DNA from: an uncultured Lachnospiraceae bacterium
GTDB taxonomy: Bacteria; Bacillota; Clostridia; Lachnospirales; Lachnospiraceae
Assembly (NCBI GenBank): GCA_949738465.1
Contig: CATJBQ010000109.1
Location: 1 to 41,369 of the forward strand
Length of the DNA: 41,369 nucleotides
Reading direction: 5' to 3'
Part shown: positions 15,437-23,807 of the stretch, one piece after another
How positions within the stretch are numbered: position 1 is the first letter of the stretch
Layout of the letters: every line of letters begins with the position of its first letter
Notes under the pieces: generated by a model
Seen by the model: the letters and a program-made list of their open reading frames with translations, nothing else
Database searches by the model: none
Told to the model about the DNA's origin: nothing
Translations under genes and position numbers: made by a program

Positions 15437-16612
15437 ATGATTGAATTATTGGCGCGGATTTTTATCCGGGAGCGGGACGGAAAGCAGGATCCAGAGGTGC
15501 GCAAGGCTTATGGCATCCTCTGCGGTGCAGTAGGTATTTTTCTGAATATCTGTCTGTTCGCAGGGAAATTTCTGGCGGGCGCCTTGACGAAATCCATCTC
15601 CATTACGGCGGACGCTTTCAATAATTTGTCGGATGCAGGCTCGTCGGCAGTGACGTTGATCGGCTTCCAGCTTGCGGGAGCCAAGCCCGATAAAAGCCAC
15701 CCCTTCGGCCATGGCCGCATTGAGTACGTGTCGGGGCTGATTGTTTCCGGGGCCATCCTGCTGATGGCGGTGGAGCTTGTAAAGAGCTCGGTGGAAAAGA
15801 TCCTGACGCCGGAGGAGGTCCGGTACAGCACGACGGCCCTGGTGATTCTGGCGGTGTCCATCGCTGTGAAGCTCTATATGTTCTACTATAACCGCAGGGT
15901 GGGAACGAGGATGGATTCGGCGGCCATGCGGGCCACGGCCACGGACAGCCTCAGCGACTGCTGTGCCACCGGCGTGGTGCTTTTTACAGCGGTTCTGGGA
16001 AAATATACCGGATGGCATATCGACGGGTACTGCGGCGTGCTGGTGGGAATTTTTATTTTTTACGCAGGGGTACAGGCGGCCAGGGAGACGCTGAATCCCC
16101 TTCTGGGGCAGCCGCCGGAGAAGGAATTTGTGGCCCAGATCGAGGAGCTGGTGATGTCCCACCCGGAGGTCTGCGGCATCCATGACTTGATTGTTCACGA
16201 TTACGGCCCGGGACGCCAGATGATCTCCCTTCACGCGGAGGTGCCGGCGGACGGGGATATTCTGACGCTGCACGACGCCATCGATAATATTGAGACAAAG
16301 CTGCAGCAGGAGCTTAAGTGTGACGCGGTGATTCATATGGATCCGGTGGTGATGGAGGATGCCCACATCAATGCCTTAAAGGAGGCGGTAGCGGAAGGGA
16401 TCCGTCAGGTGGATTTGGGGATTACCATGCATGATTTCCGTGTGGTGTCCGGCCCCACCCACACCAATCTGATTTTTGACGTGGTGGTGCCCTTTGGGTT
16501 CCGGCTGAAGGACGAGGAGGTCATCAGTGCCATCCAGACATATGTGGCGGAGCATCTTGGCAGGCAGCACTTTTGTGTGATCCAGGTAGATAAAGCATAC
16601 GTGAATGCATGA
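15437..16612 (+). CDS. cation diffusion facilitator (CDF) family transporter
   Basis: 391 aa, membrane exporter of divalent metal ions by proton antiport. Six membrane segments occupy residues ~25-215. The first metal site lies in ITADAFNNLSDAGSS (Asp59, Asn63, Asp66) followed by SHPFGHGRIEY; the second in ATATDSLSDCCATG (Asp-x-x-x-Asp). The C-terminal cytosolic domain contains HDLIVHDYGPGRQMISLHAEV and a further ~80 residues (from DLGITMHDFRVVSGPTHTN) that resemble a second, degenerate regulatory domain, common in Lachnospiraceae CDFs. Asn in place of the usual Asp/His of site A argues against a classical Zn exporter and may indicate Mn or Fe; not certain. Single gene with its own promoter. 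Confidence 0.9.
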   Translation: MIELLARIFIRERDGKQDPEVRKAYGILCGAVGIFLNICLFAGKFLAGALTKSISITADAFNNLSDAGSSAVTLIGFQLAGAKPDKSHPFGHGRIEYVSGLIVSGAILLMAVELVKSSVEKILTPEEVRYSTTALVILAVSIAVKLYMFYYNRRVGTRMDSAAMRATATDSLSDCCATGVVLFTAVLGKYTGWHIDGYCGVLVGIFIFYAGVQAARETLNPLLGQPPEKEFVAQIEELVMSHPEVCGIHDLIVHDYGPGRQMISLHAEVPADGDILTLHDAIDNIETKLQQELKCDAVIHMDPVVMEDAHINALKEAVAEGIRQVDLGITMHDFRVVSGPTHTNLIFDVVVPFGFRLKDEEVISAIQTYVAEHLGRQHFCVIQVDKAYVNA

Positions 16613-16680
16613 TAGTGCTGCTATCAGCGGAAGCCAGGTGAAACGATTAAATTAAGGAAAAAATGTATAGTTTTTTTACA

Positions 16681-16694
16681 GGAAAACGTTTTCT
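16681..16694 (+). promoter_or_regulatory. cre-like (CcpA-type) palindrome upstream of the HPr-like gene
   Basis: GGAAAACGTTTTCT differs from the symmetric catabolite-responsive element TGAAAACGTTTTCA only in its first and last bases. It sits 34 bases before the -35 hexamer of the HPr-like gene, where CcpA sites that activate are usually found. Seen directly; the function is inference. Confidence 0.4.
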
Positions 16695-16727
16695 TTCGTG
16701 GAAAGTAACGTATTTCCAAAATGCATA

Positions 16728-16756
16728 TTGCCAAATTGCAGATTTTGTTGTATATT
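16728..16756 (+). promoter_or_regulatory. sigma-A promoter of the HPr-like gene
   Basis: TTGCCA (16728-16733), 17-base spacer, TATATT (16751-16756), 59 bases before the ATG at 16815. Confidence 0.6.
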
Positions 16757-16814
16757 TCAAGAATGTGAGGACAATACAGTTTGTCGCTACGATAGGAAAG
16801 ATGAGGAAGAGGAT

Positions 16815-17069
16815 ATGAGCGAAAAACAGGTAACCGTATCAAACGTGGAAAAGCAGCATGAAAACCCAATCGCAGAGCTTGTACAGGTTGCGTGCCAGTT
16901 TAACAGCGAGATCATATTAGAGAGTGAAGAAAAGCGGATCAATGCCAAGAGCATTATGGGAATTATGGCGTTTAATCCCAGCAAAGGCATGAGTATCAAT
17001 ATTGTGGCAGATGGGAACGACGAGGAGGCGGCGATTTACGCCATGGAGAAGTTTCTGGTCTGTCAGTAA
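16815..17069 (+). CDS. HPr-family phosphocarrier-like protein with altered active-site motif
   Basis: 84 aa, the usual HPr length. The alignment to HPr is colinear: His15 is in place (KQHENPIAELVQ) and Ser46 sits in the typical NAKSIMGIM motif, with DGNDEEAAIYAMEKF for the last helix. The phosphorylation motif HARP of canonical HPr is HENP here, so Arg17, which stabilises the phosphohistidine, is Asn. It may be phosphorylated poorly at His15 and act mainly as a Ser46-type regulator, similar in spirit to Crh, or be a dedicated carrier for one pathway. GAGGAAGAGGAT precedes the ATG at 16815; the frame is open further upstream but through the promoter. Single gene with promoter, cre-like site and terminator. 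Confidence 0.8.
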   Translation: MSEKQVTVSNVEKQHENPIAELVQVACQFNSEIILESEEKRINAKSIMGIMAFNPSKGMSINIVADGNDEEAAIYAMEKFLVCQ

Positions 17070-17107
17070 GTATAAGAGTCTGTAAGAAGTATCCGATAAG
17101 AACCGGA

Positions 17108-17153
17108 CAGGGTTCTCCGCAAAAGGCAGGATTTGCGGAGAACCCTGTTTTTT
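17108..17153 (+). terminator. Rho-independent terminator after the HPr-like gene
   Basis: CAGGGTTCTCCGCAAA (17108-17123) pairs perfectly with TTTGCGGAGAACCCTG (17132-17147) and is followed by six T. It lies between the convergent HPr-like and prs genes; the minus-strand side lacks a clean T-run. Confidence 0.9.
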
Positions 17154-17164
17154 CTTTATAGGAT

Positions 17165-18346
17165 TTAAAACTCCTCCCCGTTCCGGTAACGGGATACCAG
17201 GGACTCGATCCGGTCGTAGGGATCTAAGAGATCGCTGATGGATACGTCGTGGTTCAGGGTATCGATGATGTAAGCGATATATTTGCTCATGTCGCAGCTA
17301 ATGTAGTAGGGGCGGCTTAAAAGCTCGGGGCTCTGGTAGATCAGGTTGGTGGTGACCACCCTGTAAATGATGCCGCTCTCCACCGCCTTGTCAAACTTGG
17401 CCAGGCCGTTGGTAAACAGGCCGAAGGTGGACACCACGAAGATACGGCCGGCCTTGCGCTTTTTAAGCTCGGTAGCCACGTCGATCATGCTGTCGCCGGA
17501 GGAAATCATATCGTCGATGATGATCACGTCCTTGTCCTCTACGGAGGCCCCCAGGAACTCGTGGGCCACTATGGGGTTGCGGCCGTCCACGATCTTGCTG
17601 TAATCCCGGCGCTTGTAAAACATACCCATATCTAAGCCCAGCACATTGGCAAGGTAGATGGCGCGGTTGGTGCCGCCCTCATCGGGGCTTATGACCATCA
17701 TATGGTCGCTGTCGATCTTCAAGTCCTTCACTGCGCCTAAAATGCCCTTAATGAACTGATAAGCGGGCTGTACGGTCTCAAAACCATGCAGGGGGATGGC
17801 GTTCTCCACCCTCGGGTCATGGGCGTCGAAGGTAATGATGTTGTCCACGCCCATGGCGGTCAGCTCCTGCAGGGCGTTGGCGCAGTCTAAGGACTCCCGT
17901 CCGGTGCGCTTGTGCTGGCGGCTTTCGTACAGGAAGGGCATAATGACAGTGATCCTGCGGGCCTTGCCGCCCACGGCGGAGATGACGCGCTTTAAGTCGG
18001 CATAATGGTCGTCCGGGGACATATGGTTTTTGTGTCCGCTGACGGTGTAGGTCAGGCTGTAGTTGGTCACATCCACCAGGATAAAAAGATCATATCCCCG
18101 TACCGACTCCTTGATGGTTCCCTTGGCTTCGCCGGTGCCGAAGCGGGGAACGGATACGCCGATGTTGTAGGTGTCCCGCTGGTAGCCCTTGAAGGCAATG
18201 TCGCCCTCATGCTCGTGCTCTCTGGTATAGCGCCATTTTACCAGGTACTTGTCCACTTGCTCCCCGATCTGCCGGCAGCTCTCCAAGGCGATCAGTCCAA
18301 GGGAGCCGGCGGGAATCGTTTCCAGGTTTCTTTCATCATGCTGCAT
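17165..18346 (-). CDS. prs: ribose-phosphate pyrophosphokinase (PRPP synthetase), long form
   Basis: 393 aa; makes PRPP from ribose-5-phosphate and ATP for nucleotide, His and Trp synthesis. The central part shows the tandem phosphoribosyltransferase-like folds: MPFLYESRQHKRTGRESLDC with NIITFDAHDPR (catalytic metal site), VISPDEGGTNRA, and the PRPP loop DVIIIDDMISSGDSMIDVA. It is about 75 residues longer than the common ~315-residue enzyme, with an N-terminal extension (residues 1-~75), a form I associate with Lachnospiraceae. The start at 18346 is set by GGAGGA 6-11 bases upstream; the frame runs on to 18412 inside dnaC. It follows dnaC by 62 bases and is probably the last gene of the dnaD-dnaC-prs operon. 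Confidence 0.9.
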   Translation of the reverse strand: MQHDERNLETIPAGSLGLIALESCRQIGEQVDKYLVKWRYTREHEHEGDIAFKGYQRDTYNIGVSVPRFGTGEAKGTIKESVRGYDLFILVDVTNYSLTYTVSGHKNHMSPDDHYADLKRVISAVGGKARRITVIMPFLYESRQHKRTGRESLDCANALQELTAMGVDNIITFDAHDPRVENAIPLHGFETVQPAYQFIKGILGAVKDLKIDSDHMMVISPDEGGTNRAIYLANVLGLDMGMFYKRRDYSKIVDGRNPIVAHEFLGASVEDKDVIIIDDMISSGDSMIDVATELKKRKAGRIFVVSTFGLFTNGLAKFDKAVESGIIYRVVTTNLIYQSPELLSRPYYISCDMSKYIAYIIDTLNHDVSISDLLDPYDRIESLVSRYRNGEEF

Positions 18347-18408
18347 AAAAATCCTCCATACATTCATTTGTGATTTTATTTGATTGGATAGGGTGCATCC
18401 AAAGGGTC

Positions 18409-19383
18409 TCAAAGCATTTTCTTCAAAATGCGGATATCGTCTCCCAAAAGCTTTACCATGTTATAGCTGCTGGTAATGCGGGAGAAGGTACGCTCCGAGT
18501 ACAGCTCCACCAGTTGGGAAATGCTTAGATTGGTGGAGATCAGGACAGACCTTTGCCGGAGCAGGCGTTCGTTCAGGCATAAAAACAACTGCGAGGTCGT
18601 AAAGGAAGTGGAAAATTCCGTTCCCAGATCGTCAATGATCAGAAGATCGCAGTCAAAAAGGTTCTGGAAGCTGCTGCCGTCCGCCTCATCCCGGTGGAAG
18701 GTATTCTGCTCTAAGAGCTCAAAAAGCTGGGCGGCGGTGAAATAGATCACCGAATGGCCGCTGTCTAAGAGCTCCCTGGCGACACAGTTGGACAAAAAAG
18801 TCTTGCCCACGCCGGTGCTGCCGTAGAGAAACAGGTTCTCAAATGAGGTATCGAAGCTCTGGATAAACTTCCGGCAGGCCTCCACCGCCGCATGGGCGGC
18901 GTCAAAGGGAGAAATGCCGCCGGAGGGCGCCTCCTTGGAATAGTATGCAAAGGAGAAGGTGGAAAAATTCTCCTGCTCCAGAATTTTACGCATATTTGAT
19001 TGTGTATACACCAGGTCGATGGACGCCTGGCGGAAGCAGTGGCATTTCACCCCGTCGATGTAGCCGGTGTCCTTACAGTCCGGACACTGGTACGGCATCT
19101 TCAGGTAATCCGGCGGATATCCGGCCTGGGCCAGGAGCTCCGCCTTCTGGGCGGTCAGATTCCGGATCTGTTCCTTAAGGTCCGGCAATGCCGCCTCATC
19201 GCCCTCCAGTAGCCGCCTGGCCTGGGCCAGGGAGCTCTGGGAAATAGAGGCCTCTATCGCAAGAAGCTGGGGGAGACGCTGGTATACCTCAGCCTTGCGC
19301 TGCTCCAGCAAATGGCGGTTCCTGGTCTGTACGGCCTGATACTGCCGCATGATCGCGTCATATTGGGTATTGGTCAGGGACAT
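18409..19383 (-). CDS. DnaC/DnaI-type helicase loader ATPase
   Basis: 324 aa. The N-terminal ~100 residues are a coiled-coil-prone helical region; a zinc-binding motif CPDCKDTGYIDGVKCHCF follows, then the AAA+ core with Walker A LYGSTGVGKTFLSN, Walker B LLIIDDLGTEF and the sensor region VLISTNLS. This order is that of the DnaI/DnaC loaders that place the replicative helicase on DNA with DnaD/DnaB. It overlaps the end of the DnaD gene by 10 bases, so the two are translationally coupled, and it is followed by prs. Confidence 0.9.
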   Translation of the reverse strand: MSLTNTQYDAIMRQYQAVQTRNRHLLEQRKAEVYQRLPQLLAIEASISQSSLAQARRLLEGDEAALPDLKEQIRNLTAQKAELLAQAGYPPDYLKMPYQCPDCKDTGYIDGVKCHCFRQASIDLVYTQSNMRKILEQENFSTFSFAYYSKEAPSGGISPFDAAHAAVEACRKFIQSFDTSFENLFLYGSTGVGKTFLSNCVARELLDSGHSVIYFTAAQLFELLEQNTFHRDEADGSSFQNLFDCDLLIIDDLGTEFSTSFTTSQLFLCLNERLLRQRSVLISTNLSISQLVELYSERTFSRITSSYNMVKLLGDDIRILKKML

Positions 19384-20552
19384 TGCAATTCCTCCTGCAG
19401 GGCGCGGCTTCTCTGGCCCAATAGCTGCTGCTCCAGCTTCTCGTAATCATAGCTGCGCTGGGAAAAATTATTAAACTTGTTGGCAGCGGCCTTCCGGTTG
19501 CTGTTGGCGGAAGATCGCGTCTTCTGGAACGTGCTGTCCAGGCGGACAACGTCCGTCAGGTTATGGACCTGCTGCTGGTGCCAGCTCTTCAAAATACCGT
19601 CCGCATAGTCAAAATTGGGCTGATGGGTGGCTGCAATGGTGCGTCGGCAGGCTTCCTCGATCAGCTCCTGGGAAAATCCGTAATTCCTGGCCCAGCGGTC
19701 GATCATGGTGGTCTCCGAGGGGATCAGGTTGCGCCCCTGGATCCCTAAAGCCCGTACCACGGCAAAATGCAGACGGCTGAAGGCGGAGGCGGTGCGCTTG
19801 GCCCGTTCCACGGTGGTGATGCCGGATTCCTTCCAACTGATGGCCACCCGGTTCATGTATTTCAGGCTGGTGTGGCCCCGTCCCACACAGTATTCCACCA
19901 GGTACTCCATCAGATCCACCGGAAATTGAAGCTCGTCATACCAGAAGAGGATCGTGTTAATGTCGGTGGAAGTTAAAGGACGCTTTAAGTAATGTTCGGT
20001 CACAAATAAAAGCTCCTTGACCTCCTCCTTCTTCTGGAATTCCGAAAGCTGTGCCATGGAATAGCTGCCGGGGCCCTCCGGGATGGATGGGGCGCCAACA
20101 AATGCGGTCCCGGTTTGTCCGCCGTCCGCACCGGCGCTGTCTGTGCGGGCTTGTCCATTGTCCGCATCGGCACTGTCCGCCCGGCCCTGGGCGCCGTCTG
20201 CATCGGCCCCGGCGGCGGGAGGAAGCTTCCGGTCCTCTCCGGATTCCTTAGAAGCTTCCGGGGCCAGCAGCCGGATGCCGGAAAGCTTCTTCTCCCTGTG
20301 GTATTCCAACTGCAGGAGCTTCATCTTCTCCCAGTAAAGCAGGGCGCGCTGGATGTCCTTTTCCGTATGCTCAAAAAGGTCCGCGGCGGAGGAGATGGAA
20401 AAGCTGCATTGCTCAGAGCTCATACAGCGCAGCAGGTAAAGGTATACTTTCACATATTCTCCGTTGGCAGACACCATATATTGATCGATAAACTGGTTCG
20501 AAACGTAAGTTGCCGAAAGGCTGCTGTCGTTATGTAATGTAATTCCGGACAT
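19374..20552 (-). CDS. DnaD-domain replication initiation protein
   Basis: 392 aa. The N-terminal winged-helix part (residues ~1-105) contains FIDQYMVSANGEYVKVYLYL and SSAADLFEHTEKDIQRALLY; the C-terminal part has two DnaD/DnaB_2 helical domains, with LTSTDINTILFWYDELQFP and the IxxxxxxW..xGI motif in DYADGILKSWHQQ. Between them lies an Ala/Asp/Gly-rich linker made of about three degenerate copies of an ADxGQxRxDSA unit. It acts with the loader encoded next in helicase recruitment. The start at 20552 is set by GAGGTG about 8 bases upstream; the frame runs much further but through AT-rich non-coding DNA. The upstream region carries an array of DnaA boxes. Confidence 0.88.
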   Translation of the reverse strand: MSGITLHNDSSLSATYVSNQFIDQYMVSANGEYVKVYLYLLRCMSSEQCSFSISSAADLFEHTEKDIQRALLYWEKMKLLQLEYHREKKLSGIRLLAPEASKESGEDRKLPPAAGADADGAQGRADSADADNGQARTDSAGADGGQTGTAFVGAPSIPEGPGSYSMAQLSEFQKKEEVKELLFVTEHYLKRPLTSTDINTILFWYDELQFPVDLMEYLVEYCVGRGHTSLKYMNRVAISWKESGITTVERAKRTASAFSRLHFAVVRALGIQGRNLIPSETTMIDRWARNYGFSQELIEEACRRTIAATHQPNFDYADGILKSWHQQQVHNLTDVVRLDSTFQKTRSSANSNRKAAANKFNNFSQRSYDYEKLEQQLLGQRSRALQEELQCP

Positions 20553-20704
20553 GCCAGAGCACCTCTTTCCTTCTTGATCCTGTAGGACGCCGCGGCCCGG
20601 GGATCCACGCCTGTGACATCTACAGGCATAGTGTAGCACAGATTTGGGAAAATGAGAAGTACAAATTTTGAAAGAAAGCCCGAAAATGCGGGGCTTGGGA
20701 GGAT
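20553..20704 (-). other. untranslated region upstream of the dnaD gene
   Basis: About 150 bases between the DnaA-box array and the dnaD start. It must hold the promoter of the dnaD-dnaC-prs operon, but I find no convincing -35/-10 pair; a stem CCCGAAAATGCGGG near 20680 is small. No ORF is supported here. Confidence 0.5.
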
Positions 20705-20887
20705 TGTGCATAATGTGGATAATGTGGATAAGTATGTGAAAAAATAACGGGCAGAGGGGGAAGAACTTCATTTTTCCACAAAAAAACAAAAAAATAAATC
20801 GTAGGAGAAAAGATATGTTATGTAAACGAAAAATCCACATCCCAAGAGGAAAGTAATACACAATTGGAATGTGGATAATGTGGATAA
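20705..20887 (-). promoter_or_regulatory. array of five perfect DnaA boxes between murC and dnaD
   Basis: On the plus strand three 9-mers abut without any gap: TGTGCATAA (20705-20713), TGTGGATAA (20714-20722) and TGTGGATAA (20723-20731). Two more TGTGGATAA abut at 20870-20878 and 20879-20887, the last touching the murC stop codon. All five match the DnaA box TTATNCACA on the minus strand. An AT-rich stretch with homopolymer A runs lies between the two groups, with near matches TTTTCCACA (20772-20780, opposite orientation) and AAATCCACA (20831-20839). Likely roles are DnaA control of the downstream dnaD-dnaC genes, DnaA titration, or an origin-like element. The box match is seen; the role is inference. 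Confidence 0.8.
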
Positions 20888-22267
20888 CTATTGCCCAAGC
20901 AGATGCTCGCCTACTTGGAAGATATCTCCGGCCCCCATAGTTATCAACAGGTCGCCGTTTATACAATTTTTTAATAAAAAATTTTCAATGTCGTCAAAAC
21001 AGGGGAAATAATAGCATTCCGTACCGGATTTCTCCAGCAGATCCTTAAGGTCCCTGGAAGAAATTCCCAGGGTATCGGTCTCCCGGGCGGCGTAGATCTC
21101 TGCCAGCACCACCACGTCCGCGATGGAAAGGGCTTTGGCGAATTCCGCCAGAAATGCCTTGGTGCGGCTGTAGGTGTGGGGCTGGAATACGCAGACAATC
21201 CGCTTCGCCGGATCGCTTCTGGCTGCGGTGAGGCAGGCGGTGATCTCGGTGGGGTGGTGGGCATAATCGTCAATAATGGTAATCCCGCCTAAGGAGCCCT
21301 TGTACTCGAACCGGCGCTGTGCGCCGCCAAAGGCCTGAAGGGCCCGGGCAATCACGGGAAAGCCGATTCCCATCTCAAGTCCCAGGGCCGCTGCGGCAAC
21401 GGCATTGGACACATTGTGGAGGCCGGGAACGGACAACTGGACCGTGCCCAGCTCCCTGCCCTTGTGCATCAATGAAAAAAATCCGTTTCCCTGTGCATGA
21501 AAGGACACCCCTTGCGCATAGTATTCATAAGAGGGGTCAAGCCCATAGGTAACGGCCCGCCCGGGGATCCCTTCTGTGATGGCCTCGTGGTCCGCGATGT
21601 CCCCGTTGATCAACACCATTCCGTCAGCCGGCGTCTTTAAGGCAAATTGGTGGAAGGAGCTGCGGATATCCGCAAGATCCTTGAAGAAATCCATATGGTC
21701 TTCCTCGATGTTGAGGATCAGTGCATATTTCGGGGCAAAATGCAGAAAACTGTTGGTGTATTCGCAGGCTTCCGTCAAGAAGACCTGGGAGGCGCCCACG
21801 CGGATGTTGCCGTCGATGGATTTTAAGATGCCGCCCACGGAAACGGTGGGATCTGTCCGGGCCACCAAAAGGATCTGGGTGATCATGGAGGTGGTGGTGG
21901 TCTTACCGTGGGTTCCCGCCACGCCGATGGACTCCCGGTAATTGTCCATGATCTGGCCCAGAAGCTCTGCCCGGGTCATGGTGGGGATCTTTAGCTCCAT
22001 GGCGGCAGCCAGCTCCGGGTTATCAGGGTGGATCGCGGCGGTATAGACCACCAGGTCAGTACCCTCCTTAATATTAGAAGCAGACTGTCCGTAGCAGATG
22101 GCGGCGCCTAAGGCGGACAACCTCCGGGTCAGTTCAGACTCCCTGGAATCCGAGCCGGATATGGTGAAATGTTCCTTTAAGAGAATTTCTGCCAGTCCAC
22201 TCATACTGATACCGCCAATGCCAATAAAGTGAATGTGGATCGGCTGCGTGAAATTAATTTTATACAT
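20888..22267 (-). CDS. murC: UDP-N-acetylmuramate--L-alanine ligase
   Basis: 459 aa cytoplasmic peptidoglycan precursor enzyme adding the first L-alanine to UDP-MurNAc. The N-terminal nucleotide-binding fold shows HFIGIGGISMSGLA (residues 13-26), the ATP loop is GVAGTHGKTTTTSM, the central domain has ILNIEEDHMDFF, and the C-terminal ligase domain has IDDYAHHPTEI, VFQPHTYSRT and the closing ITMGAGDIFQVGE. The ATG at 22267 is used because GGATGG lies about 8 bases upstream and the -10 hexamer overlaps the alternative ATG at 22309. There is no terminator at its end; the DnaA-box array starts right at its stop codon. Confidence 0.95.
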   Translation of the reverse strand: MYKINFTQPIHIHFIGIGGISMSGLAEILLKEHFTISGSDSRESELTRRLSALGAAICYGQSASNIKEGTDLVVYTAAIHPDNPELAAAMELKIPTMTRAELLGQIMDNYRESIGVAGTHGKTTTTSMITQILLVARTDPTVSVGGILKSIDGNIRVGASQVFLTEACEYTNSFLHFAPKYALILNIEEDHMDFFKDLADIRSSFHQFALKTPADGMVLINGDIADHEAITEGIPGRAVTYGLDPSYEYYAQGVSFHAQGNGFFSLMHKGRELGTVQLSVPGLHNVSNAVAAAALGLEMGIGFPVIARALQAFGGAQRRFEYKGSLGGITIIDDYAHHPTEITACLTAARSDPAKRIVCVFQPHTYSRTKAFLAEFAKALSIADVVVLAEIYAARETDTLGISSRDLKDLLEKSGTECYYFPCFDDIENFLLKNCINGDLLITMGAGDIFQVGEHLLGQ

Positions 22268-22307
22268 AATTTTACCATCCATTCTATATTTTACAATGTT
22301 TGCATTC

Positions 22308-22336
22308 ATTTTATACCAACTGTTTCAGATAGTCAA
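22308..22336 (-). promoter_or_regulatory. sigma-A promoter of murC
   Basis: On the minus strand TTGACT (22336-22331), 17-base spacer, TAAAAT (22313-22308). It is divergent from the glgC promoter at 22488-22496. The 22337-22487 interval between them shows nothing else that I can name. Confidence 0.55.
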
Positions 22337-22487
22337 TGGGCAACTGGGAAGGGACATAAGAAAAATATAGAAGCATTGTAAAAGGGCTGAACATACAATA
22401 GAAGGCAGTTGAAATTGTGCAACCTGCCAAAAATACTATAGAAAACAAAAAGAATTTGTGAAATATGTGTACGAGACTGGTTTTTTA

Positions 22488-22496
22488 TGGTATAAT
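22488..22496 (+). promoter_or_regulatory. extended -10 promoter of glgC-glgD
   Basis: TGGTATAAT (22488-22496) is a perfect extended -10 element (TGn plus TATAAT). No good -35 hexamer is placed 17 bases upstream, which is normal for extended -10 promoters. The glgC start is 37 bases downstream. Confidence 0.65.
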
Positions 22497-22532
22497 TCAC
22501 GTATAACAGAGTAAAGACGAGAGGTGATAGAC

Positions 22533-23807
22533 TTGATTCGAAAAGAAATGATTGCCATGCTTTTAGCTGGCGGACAGGGAAGTCGTCTTGGCGTGCTGAC
22601 TTCCAGCGTAGCCAAGCCTGCAGTTGCCTTTGGCGGGAAGTACCGTATTATCGATTTTCCGCTGAGTAACTGTATCAATTCCGGGATCGATACCGTAGGC
22701 GTATTGACCCAGTATCAGCCCTTGAGGCTAAACACCCATATCGGGATCGGAATCCCGTGGGACCTTGACCGGAACAAGGGCGGAGTGACGGTGCTTCCTC
22801 CTTATGAGAAGAGTGCCAACAGTGAATGGTATACCGGTACGGCCAATGCCATTTACCAGAATCTGAACTATATGGAGAGCTACAATCCGGAGTACGTTCT
22901 GATTCTTTCCGGGGACCATATATACAAGATGGACTATGAGGTGATGCTGGACTTCCACAAGGAGAACAACGCGGATGTGACCATTGCGGCCATGCCGGTT
23001 CCCCTGGAGGAGGCAAGCCGTTTCGGTATCGTCATTGCCGACGAGAACCGCCGGATCAGCGAGTTTGAGGAGAAGCCGGAGCACCCCCGCAGCAACCTTG
23101 CCTCCATGGGTATCTATATTTTTACCTGGAAGGTACTGAAGGAGGCTCTCATCGCCATGTCGGAGCAGAACGGCTGTGATTTTGGCAAGCACATCATCCC
23201 CTACTGCCATGAGAAGAACCAGCGCCTGTTTGCCTACGAGTACAACGGCTACTGGAAGGACGTGGGGACCTTAGGCTCCTACTGGGAGGCCAATATGGAG
23301 CTGATCGACCTGATTCCGGAGTTTAACCTCTACGAGGAGTTCTGGAAGATCTATACCAAGAGCGATATTATCTGCCCACAGTACATTTCTTCCGATTCCG
23401 TGGTGGAGCGCAGCATCATCGGCGAGGGAACCGAGGTGTACGGCCAGGTGTACGGCTCCGTGATCGGCGCGGGCGTCACCATCGGCAAGGGAACGGTGGT
23501 GCGCGATTCCATTGTGATGAAGGATACTGTCATCGGTGAGAATGTGGTGATCAATAAATCGATCATTGCGGAAAACAGCCGGGTGGGAGACGGCTGCGAG
23601 CTTGGCATTGGCGAGGAAGCGCCCAACAAGCTCAATGCCAGCGTATACTCCTTCGGACTGGTGACTGTAGGCGAGGACTCCGTGATACCTGCAGGCGTGA
23701 AGATTGGCAAGAATACAGCAATATCAGGCGCGACCGCGCCCGAGGACTACCCGGATGGACTGCTTGCCAGCGGGGAATATATCATTAAGGCAGGTGACAG
23801 AGTATGA
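22533..23807 (+). CDS. glgC: glucose-1-phosphate adenylyltransferase, GlgC subunit
   Basis: 424 aa; makes ADP-glucose from glucose-1-phosphate and ATP, the first committed step of glycogen synthesis. The N-terminal nucleotidyltransferase has [46 protein letters not shown] and [11 protein letters not shown]; the C-terminal ~150 residues form a left-handed beta helix with hexapeptide repeats. I set the start at TTG 22533 because GAGGTGAT is 6 bases upstream and the protein then begins IRKEMIAML like its relatives; a GTG at 22524 is the alternative. glgD overlaps its end by four bases. Confidence 0.93.
   Translation: MIRKEMIAMLLAGGQGSRLGVLTSSVAKPAVAFGGKYRIIDFPLSNCINSGIDTVGVLTQYQPLRLNTHIGIGIPWDLDRNKGGVTVLPPYEKSANSEWYTGTANAIYQNLNYMESYNPEYVLILSGDHIYKMDYEVMLDFHKENNADVTIAAMPVPLEEASRFGIVIADENRRISEFEEKPEHPRSNLASMGIYIFTWKVLKEALIAMSEQNGCDFGKHIIPYCHEKNQRLFAYEYNGYWKDVGTLGSYWEANMELIDLIPEFNLYEEFWKIYTKSDIICPQYISSDSVVERSIIGEGTEVYGQVYGSVIGAGVTIGKGTVVRDSIVMKDTVIGENVVINKSIIAENSRVGDGCELGIGEEAPNKLNASVYSFGLVTVGEDSVIPAGVKIGKNTAISGATAPEDYPDGLLASGEYIIKAGDRV

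Noticed and set aside
16611..16627. Small stem TGATAG/CTATCA after the efflux gene as terminator
   Set aside because: Only six pairs and no T-run.
20705..20887. The chromosomal replication origin itself
   Set aside because: DnaA boxes are present, but dnaA and dnaN are not in the window and the genes here (murC, dnaD, prs) are not the usual origin neighbours; I call it a DnaA-box array only.
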